Positions 23,283 through 33,302 of a DNA stretch of 64,000 bases are shown in pieces (within the stretch, counting starts at the first letter, position 1; each line of letters starts with the position of its first letter). The position numbers and the translations under genes were made by a program. The notes under the pieces were generated by a model that was not told where the DNA came from, did not search any database, and was given only the letters and a program-made list of their open reading frames with translations. The stretch covers positions 1 to 64,000 of the forward strand of contig MU385868.1 in NCBI GenBank assembly GCA_022497145.1. Direction: 5' to 3'. The DNA comes from Rostrohypoxylon terebratum (Eukaryota; Ascomycota; Sordariomycetes; Xylariales; Hypoxylaceae).

Positions 23283-24830
23283 TTAGTTGCAGAGAAACGA
23301 AAGATTCATCTGCGTCGGATGATTCGCAACTCCGGGTGCGATTGAAGCTGTAGATTGCGGGGCTGATGGGGTTCGGTTGACTCGACGTTCGCAGAGGACG
23401 ACGATGTCGTCGTCTGGTTGAGGATCTCCACCATCATTGTCGTTCCCTTCGCCCATCTCTATGTCGTGGTCTGCATCGTCGTCCTCGCCAATATCTGAAC
23501 TCATCTCAACATCAGCATCCTCGTCTATATCAACGGCCATATCAACGTCGGCCTCATGGCCAGCGGCCATTTCGAGCAGTGCTGCGGCAGCTTCTTTATC
23601 CGCAAGAGCCGGATCGTCTGACTCTTGTAGTATTGCAACATCAGTCTCTTCCACTTTATCCTCCTCATCCCCCCACTCCTTGTCCTCATCCCATTCCTCA
23701 TCCCCGTCTTCATCCTCATCCTCATCCTCGTCCTCCTCTTCTTCCTCGTCTTCTTCCTCGTCTTCTTCGGCTTCTCTTGAGTTTTGACCACGTTTCAACG
23801 CTTCTTTCTTCGCGCTGCTTCTTGTATAATGTTCCGTGGGGTTTTGGCTACGTTCTAACGCCTCCTTCTTTGCCCTGCTTCGAGTAAAATAAGATTTGTT
23901 GACTATTTCCGGGCGGTGTTTAACATGTTGAGAACACTGTGAATAGCCTTCAACGACTTTCTGGGTGCAATCTCGACAAGTACCGACCGCTCTTTTTTCG
24001 CTGGAAATTCCCTGATGATCAGCACTATCTGACTCTTGATGGCGATAGCACCTAGATTTACCTGCTAGAAGCACATTCTGATAATTCTTATAACTGCAAA
24101 CTGGAGAGACCTCTGGAACGGAGTTTCGCCTAGATTTGGTCTCTGAATGCTTGACACATTTGGTTGTTCCTGGGGCGCATGGTTCCTCGCATATCCTACA
24201 ACTTTGGTTTTCTCTACAAAATTGTATAGCTCGTCGCCACTGGTTTAAATGAACTAGGCATAATATCCTGTCCTTCGCGGCCGGCCTAGAACAATTTGGT
24301 CTTGTACATTTAGGTACTGCTTTAACTTGACCATCCTCCTTCTCTTTAGCAAGTCTCTTTCTCTCCCTAACATGCTCCAGTCGCATTTGAGCATGGCAAA
24401 TACATTCCACCCGATTCTCTCTGGATAGGGTTTTACAGGAGGAGCTCCTGCAGTAAACTTGTAGATGTTCCTCACATTTCATATATGATTTGAAACGTAG
24501 ATTTTCACACCCATCGATGCAACACCTTCGACGTCGGTTCGCCTTACTGAACCCAGGTGAGGACTCCCCTCTTGTCTTGTTATGGGTAGAGCATTTAAGA
24601 TAGCCTGTCTCGCATGGCATTTCACAATTACCAGCCACGCATGTTCTTCTCTCTCTTATTGCTTCGGCCTCTTGAGCATATGATTGTCGATTTCTTTCCA
24701 GATGATATAAACAAGTCTTTCTATCTTTTACGGCGGGCCTCTTACAAGATAAAATACGACATATTCGGCGGGTTGCATTTTGCTGATTAGACAGCTTTAC
24801 TGGCAGTTCTGGCAGCGGATGGCGATTCAT
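23283..24830 (-). CDS. protein with eight tandem Cys/His modules and an acidic tail
   Basis: A single exon of 515 residues from the first ATG (24830). The open frame extends to a GTG at 24875 but has no earlier ATG. The N-terminal 305 residues hold eight modules of the form C-x4-C-x10-C-x2-H: Cys/His at 24/29/40/43, 64/69/80/83, 103/108/119/122, 127/132/143/146, 175/180/191/194, 211/214/225/228, 245/(Tyr250)/261/264 and 285/288/299/302. The 10-residue gap is identical in all eight; modules 6 and 8 use C-x2-C, and module 7 has lost its second Cys. Modules 1 and 5 share RPAxKDRxxCLxHL. A 16-residue duplication (about 315-330 and 335-350, core AKKEAL) leads into a long Glu/Asp tract. Zinc binding is likely but inferred. 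I do not recognise a named family. Confidence 0.75.
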   Translation of the reverse strand: MNRHPLPELPVKLSNQQNATRRICRILSCKRPAVKDRKTCLYHLERNRQSYAQEAEAIRERRTCVAGNCEMPCETGYLKCSTHNKTRGESSPGFSKANRRRRCCIDGCENLRFKSYMKCEEHLQVYCRSSSCKTLSRENRVECICHAQMRLEHVRERKRLAKEKEDGQVKAVPKCTRPNCSRPAAKDRILCLVHLNQWRRAIQFCRENQSCRICEEPCAPGTTKCVKHSETKSRRNSVPEVSPVCSYKNYQNVLLAGKSRCYRHQESDSADHQGISSEKRAVGTCRDCTQKVVEGYSQCSQHVKHRPEIVNKSYFTRSRAKKEALERSQNPTEHYTRSSAKKEALKRGQNSREAEEDEEEDEEEEEDEDEDEDEDGDEEWDEDKEWGDEEDKVEETDVAILQESDDPALADKEAAAALLEMAAGHEADVDMAVDIDEDADVEMSSDIGEDDDADHDIEMGEGNDNDGGDPQPDDDIVVLCERRVNRTPSAPQSTASIAPGVANHPTQMNLSFLCN

Positions 24831-25589
24831 GTTTTGAGAATTATAACAGATGAACTTTCTCGACGATCCGGTCACTTTATCAATATAGTACGAATGGAAT
24901 ATTTCGGGGCCGCATATATATATATATATTTGTTGTGGACCGCTAAATTATTTTTCATTCCTTTGTTCAATGAATTGTATTGTATCATAATTGATGAGTT
25001 TTTTTTGTTCATTTATATTAATTAAATGAATAAGTTGATATATAGGGATACACTTATTCAATAAGGTCAACGGAAATGTTGTCGGTAAAAATCTATTTAC
25101 CTAAGGATACATGAGGTCTCTGAATGTCAAAGCTTCGAGGTTCGAATCCTCACTCTCGTGTTTTTCCTTGTTTTATCTCGTTTTTTTTTTTACCACTCTC
25201 CGCCTTTTCCCACACATTTATGTAGTGTAATCCCACACAATCTATCCCTACAATCCCTTCAGCCAATTGCAACGCGGTACGGCTCTTTCATAGTACGACC
25301 CGACATGGTTCCTTGCGGCTTTCCTCGGCACATTGCAGTCCGATTTGCTACTGCAGCTGCAGCTGTATTATGTAATACGACCGACCCTCTTTGTACCTAG
25401 TACCAACTGTTCCACGTGATTGGTTTATTAGGAAAACTTGTAATACGGCCCACGGTCCAACCTTGTCATAAAAAACACCATATTTCTCATCAAAAACTTC
25501 GCGTAGAAGCAGGAATTTGTTAAGTTTTTATTACGGCCGCGAACCTATCGCGATGAAACCCGAACTTTAAAACAAACAAGCTAACCAGA
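24831..25589. other. intergenic with AT microsatellite and B-box element
   Basis: No protein gene is seen. It contains (AT)8 at about 24913-24929 and a tRNA-like T arm near 25136-25152 followed by T-runs. The left part is the likely promoter of the Cys/His-module gene. Confidence 0.55.
25110..25160 (+). other. truncated tRNA-like element (B box, T arm, terminator)
   Basis: GAGG-TTCGAAT-CCTC forms a T-arm-like hairpin containing a B box, followed by CTCGTG and T5 and T10 runs suited to Pol III termination. The flanks CATGAGG (25110-25116) and TCTCGTG (25154-25160) can pair over 7 bp with two G-U pairs, but only 19 nt lie between the 5' strand and the T arm, too few for D and anticodon arms. 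It reads as a deleted tRNA or tRNA-derived fragment. Confidence 0.3.
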
Positions 25590-27602
25590 TTATAAGAGGC
25601 GGAATGCCTCGTCGTCAGACACAGGGCGTCGCCCACACTCCCCTTTCATAAAACCATGGACATAGCACTCTCCGACGAGCGACCATCCACCGTCTCTCTC
25701 CCTAAGCGCATAGATCATCCGACCGCCGCGGAACATGACCAAGACGTCCCTCTCGTTCAAGGCCGCTGGTCCGATCCCAATGTGGCCGGCGGCGGTGCGG
25801 AAGAACTTGCGCCGCAAGCAGCCGTAGCCTAGCGCATAACAGAAGCGCGACGCGTCGCCGGCCCTGTCTTTGGTTAGGTTCGATAGCGCTTCCCGTATCG
25901 CGGTGTCTTGGATAAAGCGGGGAACCTTCGGGGCGCTCGAAGCGTCCGTGGAATCGGAGGGGGATGCGTTCTGCTCGATGAGATCCACTATCGTAAGAAT
26001 GTAGGATGCGAAGTCCGCTGTGTGCTGCGCGATCTGCTCAGGACTTGGGTCGCTTATCTCTTGTCCGATGGTCCGAGCAAGAGTCAGTGTTCTTGCATAT
26101 GCGGTGCAGATTGATTCGGCAGTGTACTGTGTACAATCATTGAGGTTGAGGACCGCGATGTCGTCCGTCGCTTCGCTAGCAAGTTTGCCTTTGGAAGATG
26201 GTCTGAAAGATCCCATCAAGGGGTTGCGTACCGCCTTTTCTGCATCGAGCGCCAGGTCGAGGTGGTCCATGGTTTCAGTTACGCGGCGAACTATGCCGCA
26301 TCGAATGCCAGAAAGCGTCAAGGAGCGATCGTCGCTCCATAAGGGTATACGCACAGATTCGCTATATTTTGGCTCCTTCACAAGGGCCGCATCGAAGTGT
26401 TGCGACAGCTGATCCAACATGCCCACGGTGCAAGGACGATCCCAACGAGGAATCCAAGTTGGCCAGGTATCGTTGAGCTCGGGCCCATGGTCAACGTAGG
26501 ATAAGATCTCGAGATCGCGACGACATTGAATTGACTTAATCGCAACTAGTCGATAGACTTCGGAGGTAGTTTTCATATAATCCGGCTCCAACTCAAAGTG
26601 AAATTCTGGGTCACTGCCGCCGGGGAGTCCAGTTGTCGGGTAGCTTAACATGGCATAAATTTTATCCCTGGCGTTGGTCGCGTCGAAGTCCTTGCCTCGA
26701 CCGATGAGGTGAAGGAATGTAACAGTATCGGCTGTCTGCCATACCTTGTCTCTCATGAACAGGGCATTAGAAATGCCATTCACGTTGCGGTAGCGCTTCT
26801 GCATGTCAAAACTCATCGGACCATATAGACACCAACCCGCAGCAAGCGCGATCAGATCCCAGGGTAGGTGGAACGCACCGCAGTAGGCGGTGATGTCTTG
26901 ACATGTAGCAACCTCTTGAATCACCCACACTCGATGGAACCAGGCTCGGCCGAAGAACCTATCCAGCGAGTCTATTCGAGGGTCTTGGTTTATTGAAGCC
27001 TTGTCGTCGCTCCTCTCAGGTAGGTAATCAAGAAAATGGGCTGACTGATTCAGCTTTCGCAGCCAATCCGACGAATCGATTCCCTCGGGATAAACAAATG
27101 TCTTACAGCGTTCTGATATTACGTTGATCAACTCGATTGCTGCCTCGGTATGGTTGTCGCTGTGCCCAAGCCAAACAGCCACGGACACGGCTCTTCCATA
27201 TATTTTACCCATCAACGCTACCTGGCGACCCTTCTCTTGAAGGTCTTGTTGATTGATGCATATTCCGTCAGCCCAGACAATCCTCTTTGCGTCCGACAGG
27301 CGAAGTCGTCGTAGTATACCCGCGAGGCTCTTGGTGATGGAGAAGGAGACTAAAATGGCGTTGCCTAGCTCCGAAGGTACATCCCTCCAAAGAGGGGAGG
27401 GATCATGAACTGCAGCGTTACCACACCAGATCTCCTCGGTGTCCTTTGGGTCTCCCCAGACATAGGATATGCATTCATATGCCGGCGCTGTCAAGATCGA
27501 ATCAACATGGAGCATGAAACAAACAAGGGGATCCTGTTCCTTGCCGGCTTGCAGTTCGAGTAGCCTGATAGAATCTGGTTTCTGGAGTTTCTGGTACAGC
27601 AT
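25590..27602 (-). CDS. HET-domain protein
   Basis: Single-exon, 670 residues, ATG at 27602. The three hallmarks of the heterokaryon-incompatibility (HET, PF06985) domain appear in order: AYECISYVWGD (41-51), RIVWADGICINQQD (107-120) and GRAWFHRVWVIQEVA (218-232). The C-terminal half (TWIPRWDRP, then GIGPAALNERDVLVMFRGGR) is the variable region common in large HET proteins. Family knowledge: some HET proteins trigger cell death when unlike fungal individuals fuse, and HET genes form large, rapidly evolving families; most members have no known role. I see no frameshift or internal stop. Neighbours are unrelated. Confidence 0.93.
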   Translation of the reverse strand: MLYQKLQKPDSIRLLELQAGKEQDPLVCFMLHVDSILTAPAYECISYVWGDPKDTEEIWCGNAAVHDPSPLWRDVPSELGNAILVSFSITKSLAGILRRLRLSDAKRIVWADGICINQQDLQEKGRQVALMGKIYGRAVSVAVWLGHSDNHTEAAIELINVISERCKTFVYPEGIDSSDWLRKLNQSAHFLDYLPERSDDKASINQDPRIDSLDRFFGRAWFHRVWVIQEVATCQDITAYCGAFHLPWDLIALAAGWCLYGPMSFDMQKRYRNVNGISNALFMRDKVWQTADTVTFLHLIGRGKDFDATNARDKIYAMLSYPTTGLPGGSDPEFHFELEPDYMKTTSEVYRLVAIKSIQCRRDLEILSYVDHGPELNDTWPTWIPRWDRPCTVGMLDQLSQHFDAALVKEPKYSESVRIPLWSDDRSLTLSGIRCGIVRRVTETMDHLDLALDAEKAVRNPLMGSFRPSSKGKLASEATDDIAVLNLNDCTQYTAESICTAYARTLTLARTIGQEISDPSPEQIAQHTADFASYILTIVDLIEQNASPSDSTDASSAPKVPRFIQDTAIREALSNLTKDRAGDASRFCYALGYGCLRRKFFRTAAGHIGIGPAALNERDVLVMFRGGRMIYALRERDGGWSLVGECYVHGFMKGECGRRPVSDDEAFRLL

Positions 27603-28448
27603 TGGATGTGATAAATAACTTATCTTTTTAAAGATAATTCTTGGAACCGGGCCTTAACAAGGAGGACGAAACGTGACTAGACGAAATCCGCCTGCTCGTT
27701 CAATTAACGAGCCGTAGCAAAGCTCGGAGAGCAACCAAAGGCGGGCTAACTACATCGACTGGGAACAAGAGATATGCCATCAGAATATATTATAGATGAA
27801 ATTGATCTAACGCCTCGATTGTGGATATTTAGAGGCCATGTTAAACCTAGATACCCAAGGTAGAATTTCATCAGGGGGGGAGGGAACAAGGGTTAAGGCG
27901 GGGTTAGGCATACTGCTTGAACGCCTCACGAGCTGAGCCGCGCCCCATCTCGTGCGAACATACCAAGCTAGGGCTAGATGATCGAGCTCAGAAGACATGA
28001 TTTACGTAGTGTGCTTGTATCTGTAGCATATTTTGGTTTGAGGCCCTCTGAAATAGGTGTACGTAATCAAAAGGTAAGAGGGAAGATGCAGGTATAGGAA
28101 GGGATTCTCTAGGCAGTCCGCGGACCTCGGCATGATCAACCCCATGCGACTTAGCGACCTTCCTCTCACCGTCTTATTATGACATATATTAAGAGTAATA
28201 AGATAGAGATGTCGTTCAGTCCTCCATACACATATTTCCCGACAACAAGGAATATTAAAATCTTACGAATTAATTTTCTATTGCCTTTATACAAGTTTCG
28301 ATTGACCGGGAGTTGCCGATCCCTCTCATCTCACCCGCCCCAATTTACCTACAACGTGCCAGCTCGGTCACGCGAAAGGGCAAGCCGCTTCAATTACTGG
28401 TCTATACGATTTAAAGGGGGCCTAGGCTTTAATCAATATCCTTACAAA
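27603..28448. other. intergenic, divergent promoters
   Basis: About 0.85 kb between the HET gene (minus) and a Nudix gene (plus). An in-frame extension of the Nudix ORF reaches an ATG at 28179, so part of 28179-28448 could be coding (see the next entry). No other gene is supported. Confidence 0.55.
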
Positions 28449-29586
28449 ATGTCAAGGACATATACGTCATCAAGTCCAACAAAGGACAAGAAACCTCAAG
28501 CCCCGCGACCAAGCGCCAGCGTCGTGCTTTTATCTCCGGAGAACCAGGTCTTATTACTACACAGAGTACAGACATCGTCGGCATTCCCTTCAGCCCACGT
28601 TTTCCCGGGTGGGAACCTTTCCGATTTTCATGATGGGACTGTTCCCGGCCCAGATGATGTCAAACGACACGAGGACTCAATCCCATACAGGCTCGGCGCG
28701 ATCCGAGAGACATTTGAAGAGAGCGGTATACTAATCGCGCGCGGAGACGATGCAAATGTAAACCACTTAAATGTTCCTACTGCGGAGCGCGACCAAGCAC
28801 GGAAAGCAATATATAACAATGAAGTTCGCTTTGTCGAATGGCTCCGGACTGTAGGAGGGGTTGCGGATACAGGTATTGATCATTAGATCCTATCCATATG
28901 GGTAAACTAACCAATGTATAGATAATCTCATCCCTTTTACCAGATGGATAACACCTACTAATCAACCCCGGCGATACACCACTCAAATGTATCTTTACAT
29001 GCTGCCTCTCTCTGTCAGCAACGACCCCGCCATATCAGCCGCGCAATCCGAGGCCATGATCCCGACACCGGACGGCGGTGTCGAAATCACCGCAGCCCGT
29101 TTCGACTACGCGAGTTCGTGGTTAGAGAAGCAGCGCAAGGGCGAGATTATCTTATTTCCACCCCAGTACTTCCTGCTCCACCTCGTTGCCCAGTATTTGA
29201 CCGGGCCGCCTCCAGAATCGTTAGATTTCTCTCAGTTGACAGAGTACTACCGCGCTCAAAGGGAGAAGCTTAGGGAATTTATCGCGACGGTACCGACGGC
29301 CAATGGGCCGAAGGCCGCGAAACACCCCACAGCTCAGATCCCCTGGGGAGATAAGGTGATCAGCCCAAATATCTTGGGTATACGGCAAAGCGATAAGAGA
29401 TCCATATTAGGACTTGATAAGCCGGGTCCCGAGCTGAGGGAAACAGACCGGGGAGGTGATTGGGAGAGAGTTGTGTTAGTCAAATTTGGAAAGGGCGTGG
29501 CGAGGGATGTTGAAGTCAGAAGCAGGGAGGACGTGCTCGCCGAAGAAAGGCAACTAGAGAGCACACCTAAAGAGACGAAGTTATAA
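28449..29586 (+). CDS. Nudix hydrolase, NUDT19-like
   Basis: Two exons, 28449-28872 and 28922-29586, joined over a 49-nt intron with a CTAAC branch site; 362 residues. The Nudix fold is N-terminal (SASVVLLSPENQVLLLHRV), with VFPGGNL (51-57) and RETFEESGI (86-94) forming a Nudix motif with an insertion between its halves, as in the NUDT19/RP2p-like group. Family knowledge: that group cleaves CoA or nucleotide diphosphates, often in peroxisomes. The C-terminus is KETKL, so the last three residues (TKL) resemble but do not match the usual peroxisomal PTS1 tripeptide. An in-frame upstream ATG at 28179 would add 90 basic/aromatic residues; I prefer 28449 because homology begins just after it. Substrate is not assigned. 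Confidence 0.85.
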
Positions 29587-30208
29587 GCGAGCCGTGATTA
29601 CTTGAGCCTTTCAAAGCTGTCATGTCGTGATTAGGGGTGGATACCCTGATCACTATGTAACCCCTTATACGGGTCCATGTCAAGATATACCTAGACGAAA
29701 TCTACACATCTACAAGATGTGGATACTCACTGGTCTTCCCTAACCAATCTAATGCATAGCTCTGCGATCATGCCTAACAGTACTCCTAACAGCACTTGAT
29801 GAGCTAGAGCATGTGTCCCCTAGCAAGGTTGATTGCGGTGATATGTTCTAGTCAGATACTCCGCCACAACCCCCAAGGTTGAACGAACGCAGACAAGCCA
29901 TCCGAACTTATAAACAATTCAAATTCAGCAGGTAACCCTACCAGAACCACGAACTACATGCAGTTTATCGAAACTGACACTTACGACTTCGGTGGATTCC
30001 TCTGCACGTTCACATTGCATGAGGATATCTAGCCCCTATTCGCAACACCGTACGCAATACTACTATACACTGTGCCTTATCAACCGCCGGTAAGCGCGCC
30101 CAACCCGACTTCGCCGGATCCGTTTTTCGGCCACCCCCCCTCTATCGACTTAGGTAACAACAAAGCAAAACCGACAGCAACCCGACTGATTTCCGGAATC
30201 CTACAACC
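29587..30208. other. intergenic
   Basis: About 0.6 kb between two co-directional Nudix genes; it should carry the 3' end of the first and the promoter of the second. No gene is seen. Confidence 0.6.
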
Positions 30209-30862
30209 ATGGCAGCTCCGTATCACGTGCGGGTCGGCGTGGCGGCGTTAATTTGCAACGCAGAGGGGAAGCTCGTCCTCGGGAAGCGGAAGGGCAGCCA
30301 CGGCGCCGGTACGTATCGTGTACCTCGGTACTTATCGGGTAGCGCACGTTGGATCGCATCCAAGTGAACATCAACTATGCATGTATAAAAGCTCACAATT
30401 TTGAAGGGACATGGCAGTTCCCCGGGGGCCATCTCGAGATGGGCGAATCGTTCTTCGCATGCGCCGAGCGGGAGACTCTCGAAGAAACCGGGTTGAAAGT
30501 TACCGCGGAGAAGGTGCTCACTGTGACGAACGATATCTTCGATCCGAAGACCAAGCATTACGTCACCATGTTCGTTCTTTGTCGGAGGGTGAACGAGAAT
30601 GATCAGCCGGAGGTAAGATTGCTCGTGCCCTTTACATAACGTCGCAAATTTGAGTATGGAGATAGATAACATGGACTAACCCAAACAGACGATGGAGCCT
30701 GAGAAGTGCGAGGGCTGGCATTGGGTAGACTGGGATCAGATACGCCAGTGGTGCGAGCATCATGACGACGAGGTTTCGCCGGAATGGGCACAGAACAAAT
30801 GCTTCTTACCCATTAGAGATTTGGCGAAGCAGAATCTGCAGATGAACCTTACTACTCCCTAG
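30209..30862 (+). CDS. small Nudix hydrolase, NUDT15/MutT-like
   Basis: Three exons, 30209-30308, 30407-30612 and 30689-30862, with introns of 98 and 76 nt; 159 residues. It starts MAAPYHVRVGVAALI. The Nudix box is complete: G41-x5-E47-x7-R55-E56-T-L-E59-E60-T-G62-L, preceded by GTWQFPGGHLEMGE. The C-terminal part has CEGWHWVDWDQI. Family knowledge: this compact type hydrolyses nucleoside diphosphate derivatives, including oxidised or modified dNTPs, with Mg2+ bound by the Nudix glutamates. Exact substrate is not inferable. It is not closely similar to the Nudix gene upstream, so a tandem duplication is unlikely. The spliced form is fully in frame. Confidence 0.9.
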
Positions 30863-31048
30863 AATGTTATGGATGGGGAAGAGACTATTGGAGGATAGTA
30901 CATAACTATATAGAACCGCGAGATTGGTAATAGCGAACGTGCGACTACTGTTGTTCTACGTTTCTTGGATATTATGTTGCAGTGTGTCTTGATTCCATAG
31001 GTTGATGGCTTGTGAGTTATATTGTAAGATGGAGAGTAGTACGTAGTT

Positions 31049-31993
31049 CTACAGCCTACTCTCGATCTCCGCCAATTCAGCCATCTGGGCCACAATGTTC
31101 TGCTTGGCAGCGTCGGTAGGCTCAATGTATGGCTTCCTAGGCTTTAATTTTTCAACAGCGCCTTCGATACCTGCTGCTTTTGCCGTGTGGATCGCCGCCG
31201 CATATTTCGTTGCGGCAATACCAGCCTTGCAAGGTTGCTCGGCTAATGCAGCCTTCTGATGCAATGATAAAGCCTCTTGGTATTTTCCTTCTTTATATAG
31301 CTTGTAAATTTGTGCGAGGGTCTTAGGGAAGACGTTTCCGAACGCAGCAATGCATCCCGCCGAGCCAACGCTGAGACCGCCAATTAGGAAGTCGGACTGA
31401 CCTCCAAACGTCGCGAAACGCTCTGACGGTAGTTCGGCGGCAAGTCGCGTGATCTTAGCCACGGAACCACAAGTCAACTTGACGCCGACAATGTTGTCGT
31501 ACAATTTTGCTAGTTTCGAAATCGTTGCAGAGTCTAGATCAACGCCATTGCAAACACCTGGAAAGTTGTATAGTAGCACGGGTAGGGGGCTCTTAGTAGC
31601 GATTTCGGCGTAGAAGTTGTCGATTACAGCAGGAGTAGTAGCTTTACCGAAATAGCCCGGGGGTAGAACCAGAACGTAGTTGGCACCAGCTTCAGCAGCA
31701 TCGGCGATAAATTCCAAGACCTGACGAGTTGAGTGACCACCAGTTCCCGCCATGATTGGGAAGTCTGGCCCTACTGCTCTACGAGCGGTTTGCAGCAGCG
31801 TCTTTCTCTCTTCGCGGGTTAGAAGAAATGTCTCGGCATTTGTTCCCAAGATAACAAGCCCGACGAGGCCAGACTTGGAGAGATAGGAGTAGTATGTTGC
31901 TTGGGCTTCGGTATCTAGGTTGTCAGTCTCGGGGTCAAAAAAAGTAACGGCTGGGGCCCAGACGCCGCTTGGAGGAACCTTGGGAAAAGACAT
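31049..31993 (-). CDS. DapA/NanA-type (class I) aldolase family protein
   Basis: Single exon, 314 residues, ATG at 31993. It has the TIM-barrel features of the dihydrodipicolinate synthase/N-acetylneuraminate lyase family: VILGTNAETFLLTREER near residues 48-63, the catalytic Tyr in LLYNFPG (Y142), and the Schiff-base Lys in NIVGVKLTCG (K172), followed by a FGGQSD loop. Family knowledge: members cleave or form 2-keto acids through a Lys-linked imine. Ascomycete relatives include 4-hydroxy-2-oxoglutarate aldolase-like enzymes and the L-threo-3-deoxy-hexulosonate aldolase of galacturonate breakdown. I cannot choose between them. Fungi make lysine by the aminoadipate route, so a biosynthetic DapA role is unlikely. 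No other sugar-acid gene is nearby. Confidence 0.88.
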   Translation of the reverse strand: MSFPKVPPSGVWAPAVTFFDPETDNLDTEAQATYYSYLSKSGLVGLVILGTNAETFLLTREERKTLLQTARRAVGPDFPIMAGTGGHSTRQVLEFIADAAEAGANYVLVLPPGYFGKATTPAVIDNFYAEIATKSPLPVLLYNFPGVCNGVDLDSATISKLAKLYDNIVGVKLTCGSVAKITRLAAELPSERFATFGGQSDFLIGGLSVGSAGCIAAFGNVFPKTLAQIYKLYKEGKYQEALSLHQKAALAEQPCKAGIAATKYAAAIHTAKAAGIEGAVEKLKPRKPYIEPTDAAKQNIVAQMAELAEIESRL

Positions 31994-33302
31994 GGTAAAT
32001 CAACAATCTAGTGTATGGTATTTCTTGTTGGAAAAAAAAACCGTAATAGTTCCTCCAATTCTAACAGAGATCTATAGGTATATATAAACGAATAAACGAA
32101 TGAGATTGGAGGTGATTGGAGGTGTCTGTGATATAGGTATATGGGAAATCGGGTCGCCCCGAAATAGACCGCGTGGGGTCATCGGCTGGATTGCTTCGGT
32201 ATATTGGAGCCGACGAACTTCTGTCGACCTTGGCATTCCGTTCTCGGCACGAGATTGAAAGAAACCAATAGGAACACTGGCTCCAAGTTCCCACTATAAC
32301 CCGAGGAGATAGACATTGCGCGCCTATAGCAGTCTTATTTACTGAGACCTGGTGGACATGGTCTGGCCATCCATATAGTGACACGATGGAAGTGGTCAGT
32401 GTGTCTGTCGACACACATCACTAGACCTCCATGTTTTCCAGCCTTTCTAGCAAAAGATAATAGCCCAAGATACTAATCAATCCGCGGGCATCTTCTACTT
32501 CGCTTCAAGTATTGGTATGTATTGGTATTATAGCAACATTATTCCTGATACTTGCTGATTGAGAGACGAGATATATCGTGGTTGGTCGGTCTGTTCTGCT
32601 CCGCGCTAGCTCGAGGTAGCTCAATGATCTCGGCATTGGATCCGCCCATTCGACATTGATTGAGAAAAGAGCATAGAGAAGTGAGAAGTGAATTTCGAGG
32701 ATATCACGATTATCGGATCTCTCGCAATGAGGTATAGTTCCTATCGCTCCTATTCCCTATACTATAAAAACCTAGTAGGGTGAAGTGGTTGATGAAGCTG
32801 ATGAGGAGAATAAGTTCAAGACGGGAAATGGAAATGCGGGACCACAGCACCACAGCACCAAGTCTGCTTTGATGAGGTAATACAGATCGGATAATCTCCG
32901 GCAATCACAATTAACCCCGCTTACCTATGCAAATGCACATTTCTTGCATGGATGCCAGATCGGACCCGTGGACCCGTGGACCCGTTTGCCGTTTCCCGTT
33001 CTTGTGGCGGCTTATAATCTCCTGCAGGCGCGAGTCATGCGCATCTCGTCCAACACTGTACAATGTACATCCTCACTTTCTAGCACCTTTCCCTCTACCT
33101 CCACCTCCACATCGCGTCGATGGTCCCCTCCTAGAACTTACAGCAGTGAGACTACGTGTCGCAATAACGGCCACTACCAATACACGCCATCAGCAGTCGC
33201 CTATGGGTTGATTTGACTTGTCGCGCTCTTCTCTTCTCTCCTCGAGAACCATGAAGCTACTGACCTCAAGAGCTGCAGTGGCCAAGCGGCGCCATCGACG
33301 AC
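31994..33302. other. intergenic, divergent promoters
   Basis: About 1.3 kb between the aldolase (minus) and the WDR24-like gene (plus). No gene is supported. Three tandem copies of GGACCCGT lie at 32962-32985. Confidence 0.6.

Noticed and set aside
23437..23787. Ser-rich plus-strand frame
   Set aside because: Antisense of the acidic-tail repeat in the Cys/His-module gene.
28449..30862. Two Nudix genes as a tandem duplication
   Set aside because: They differ in length, intron positions and Nudix-box spacing, so they belong to different subfamilies.
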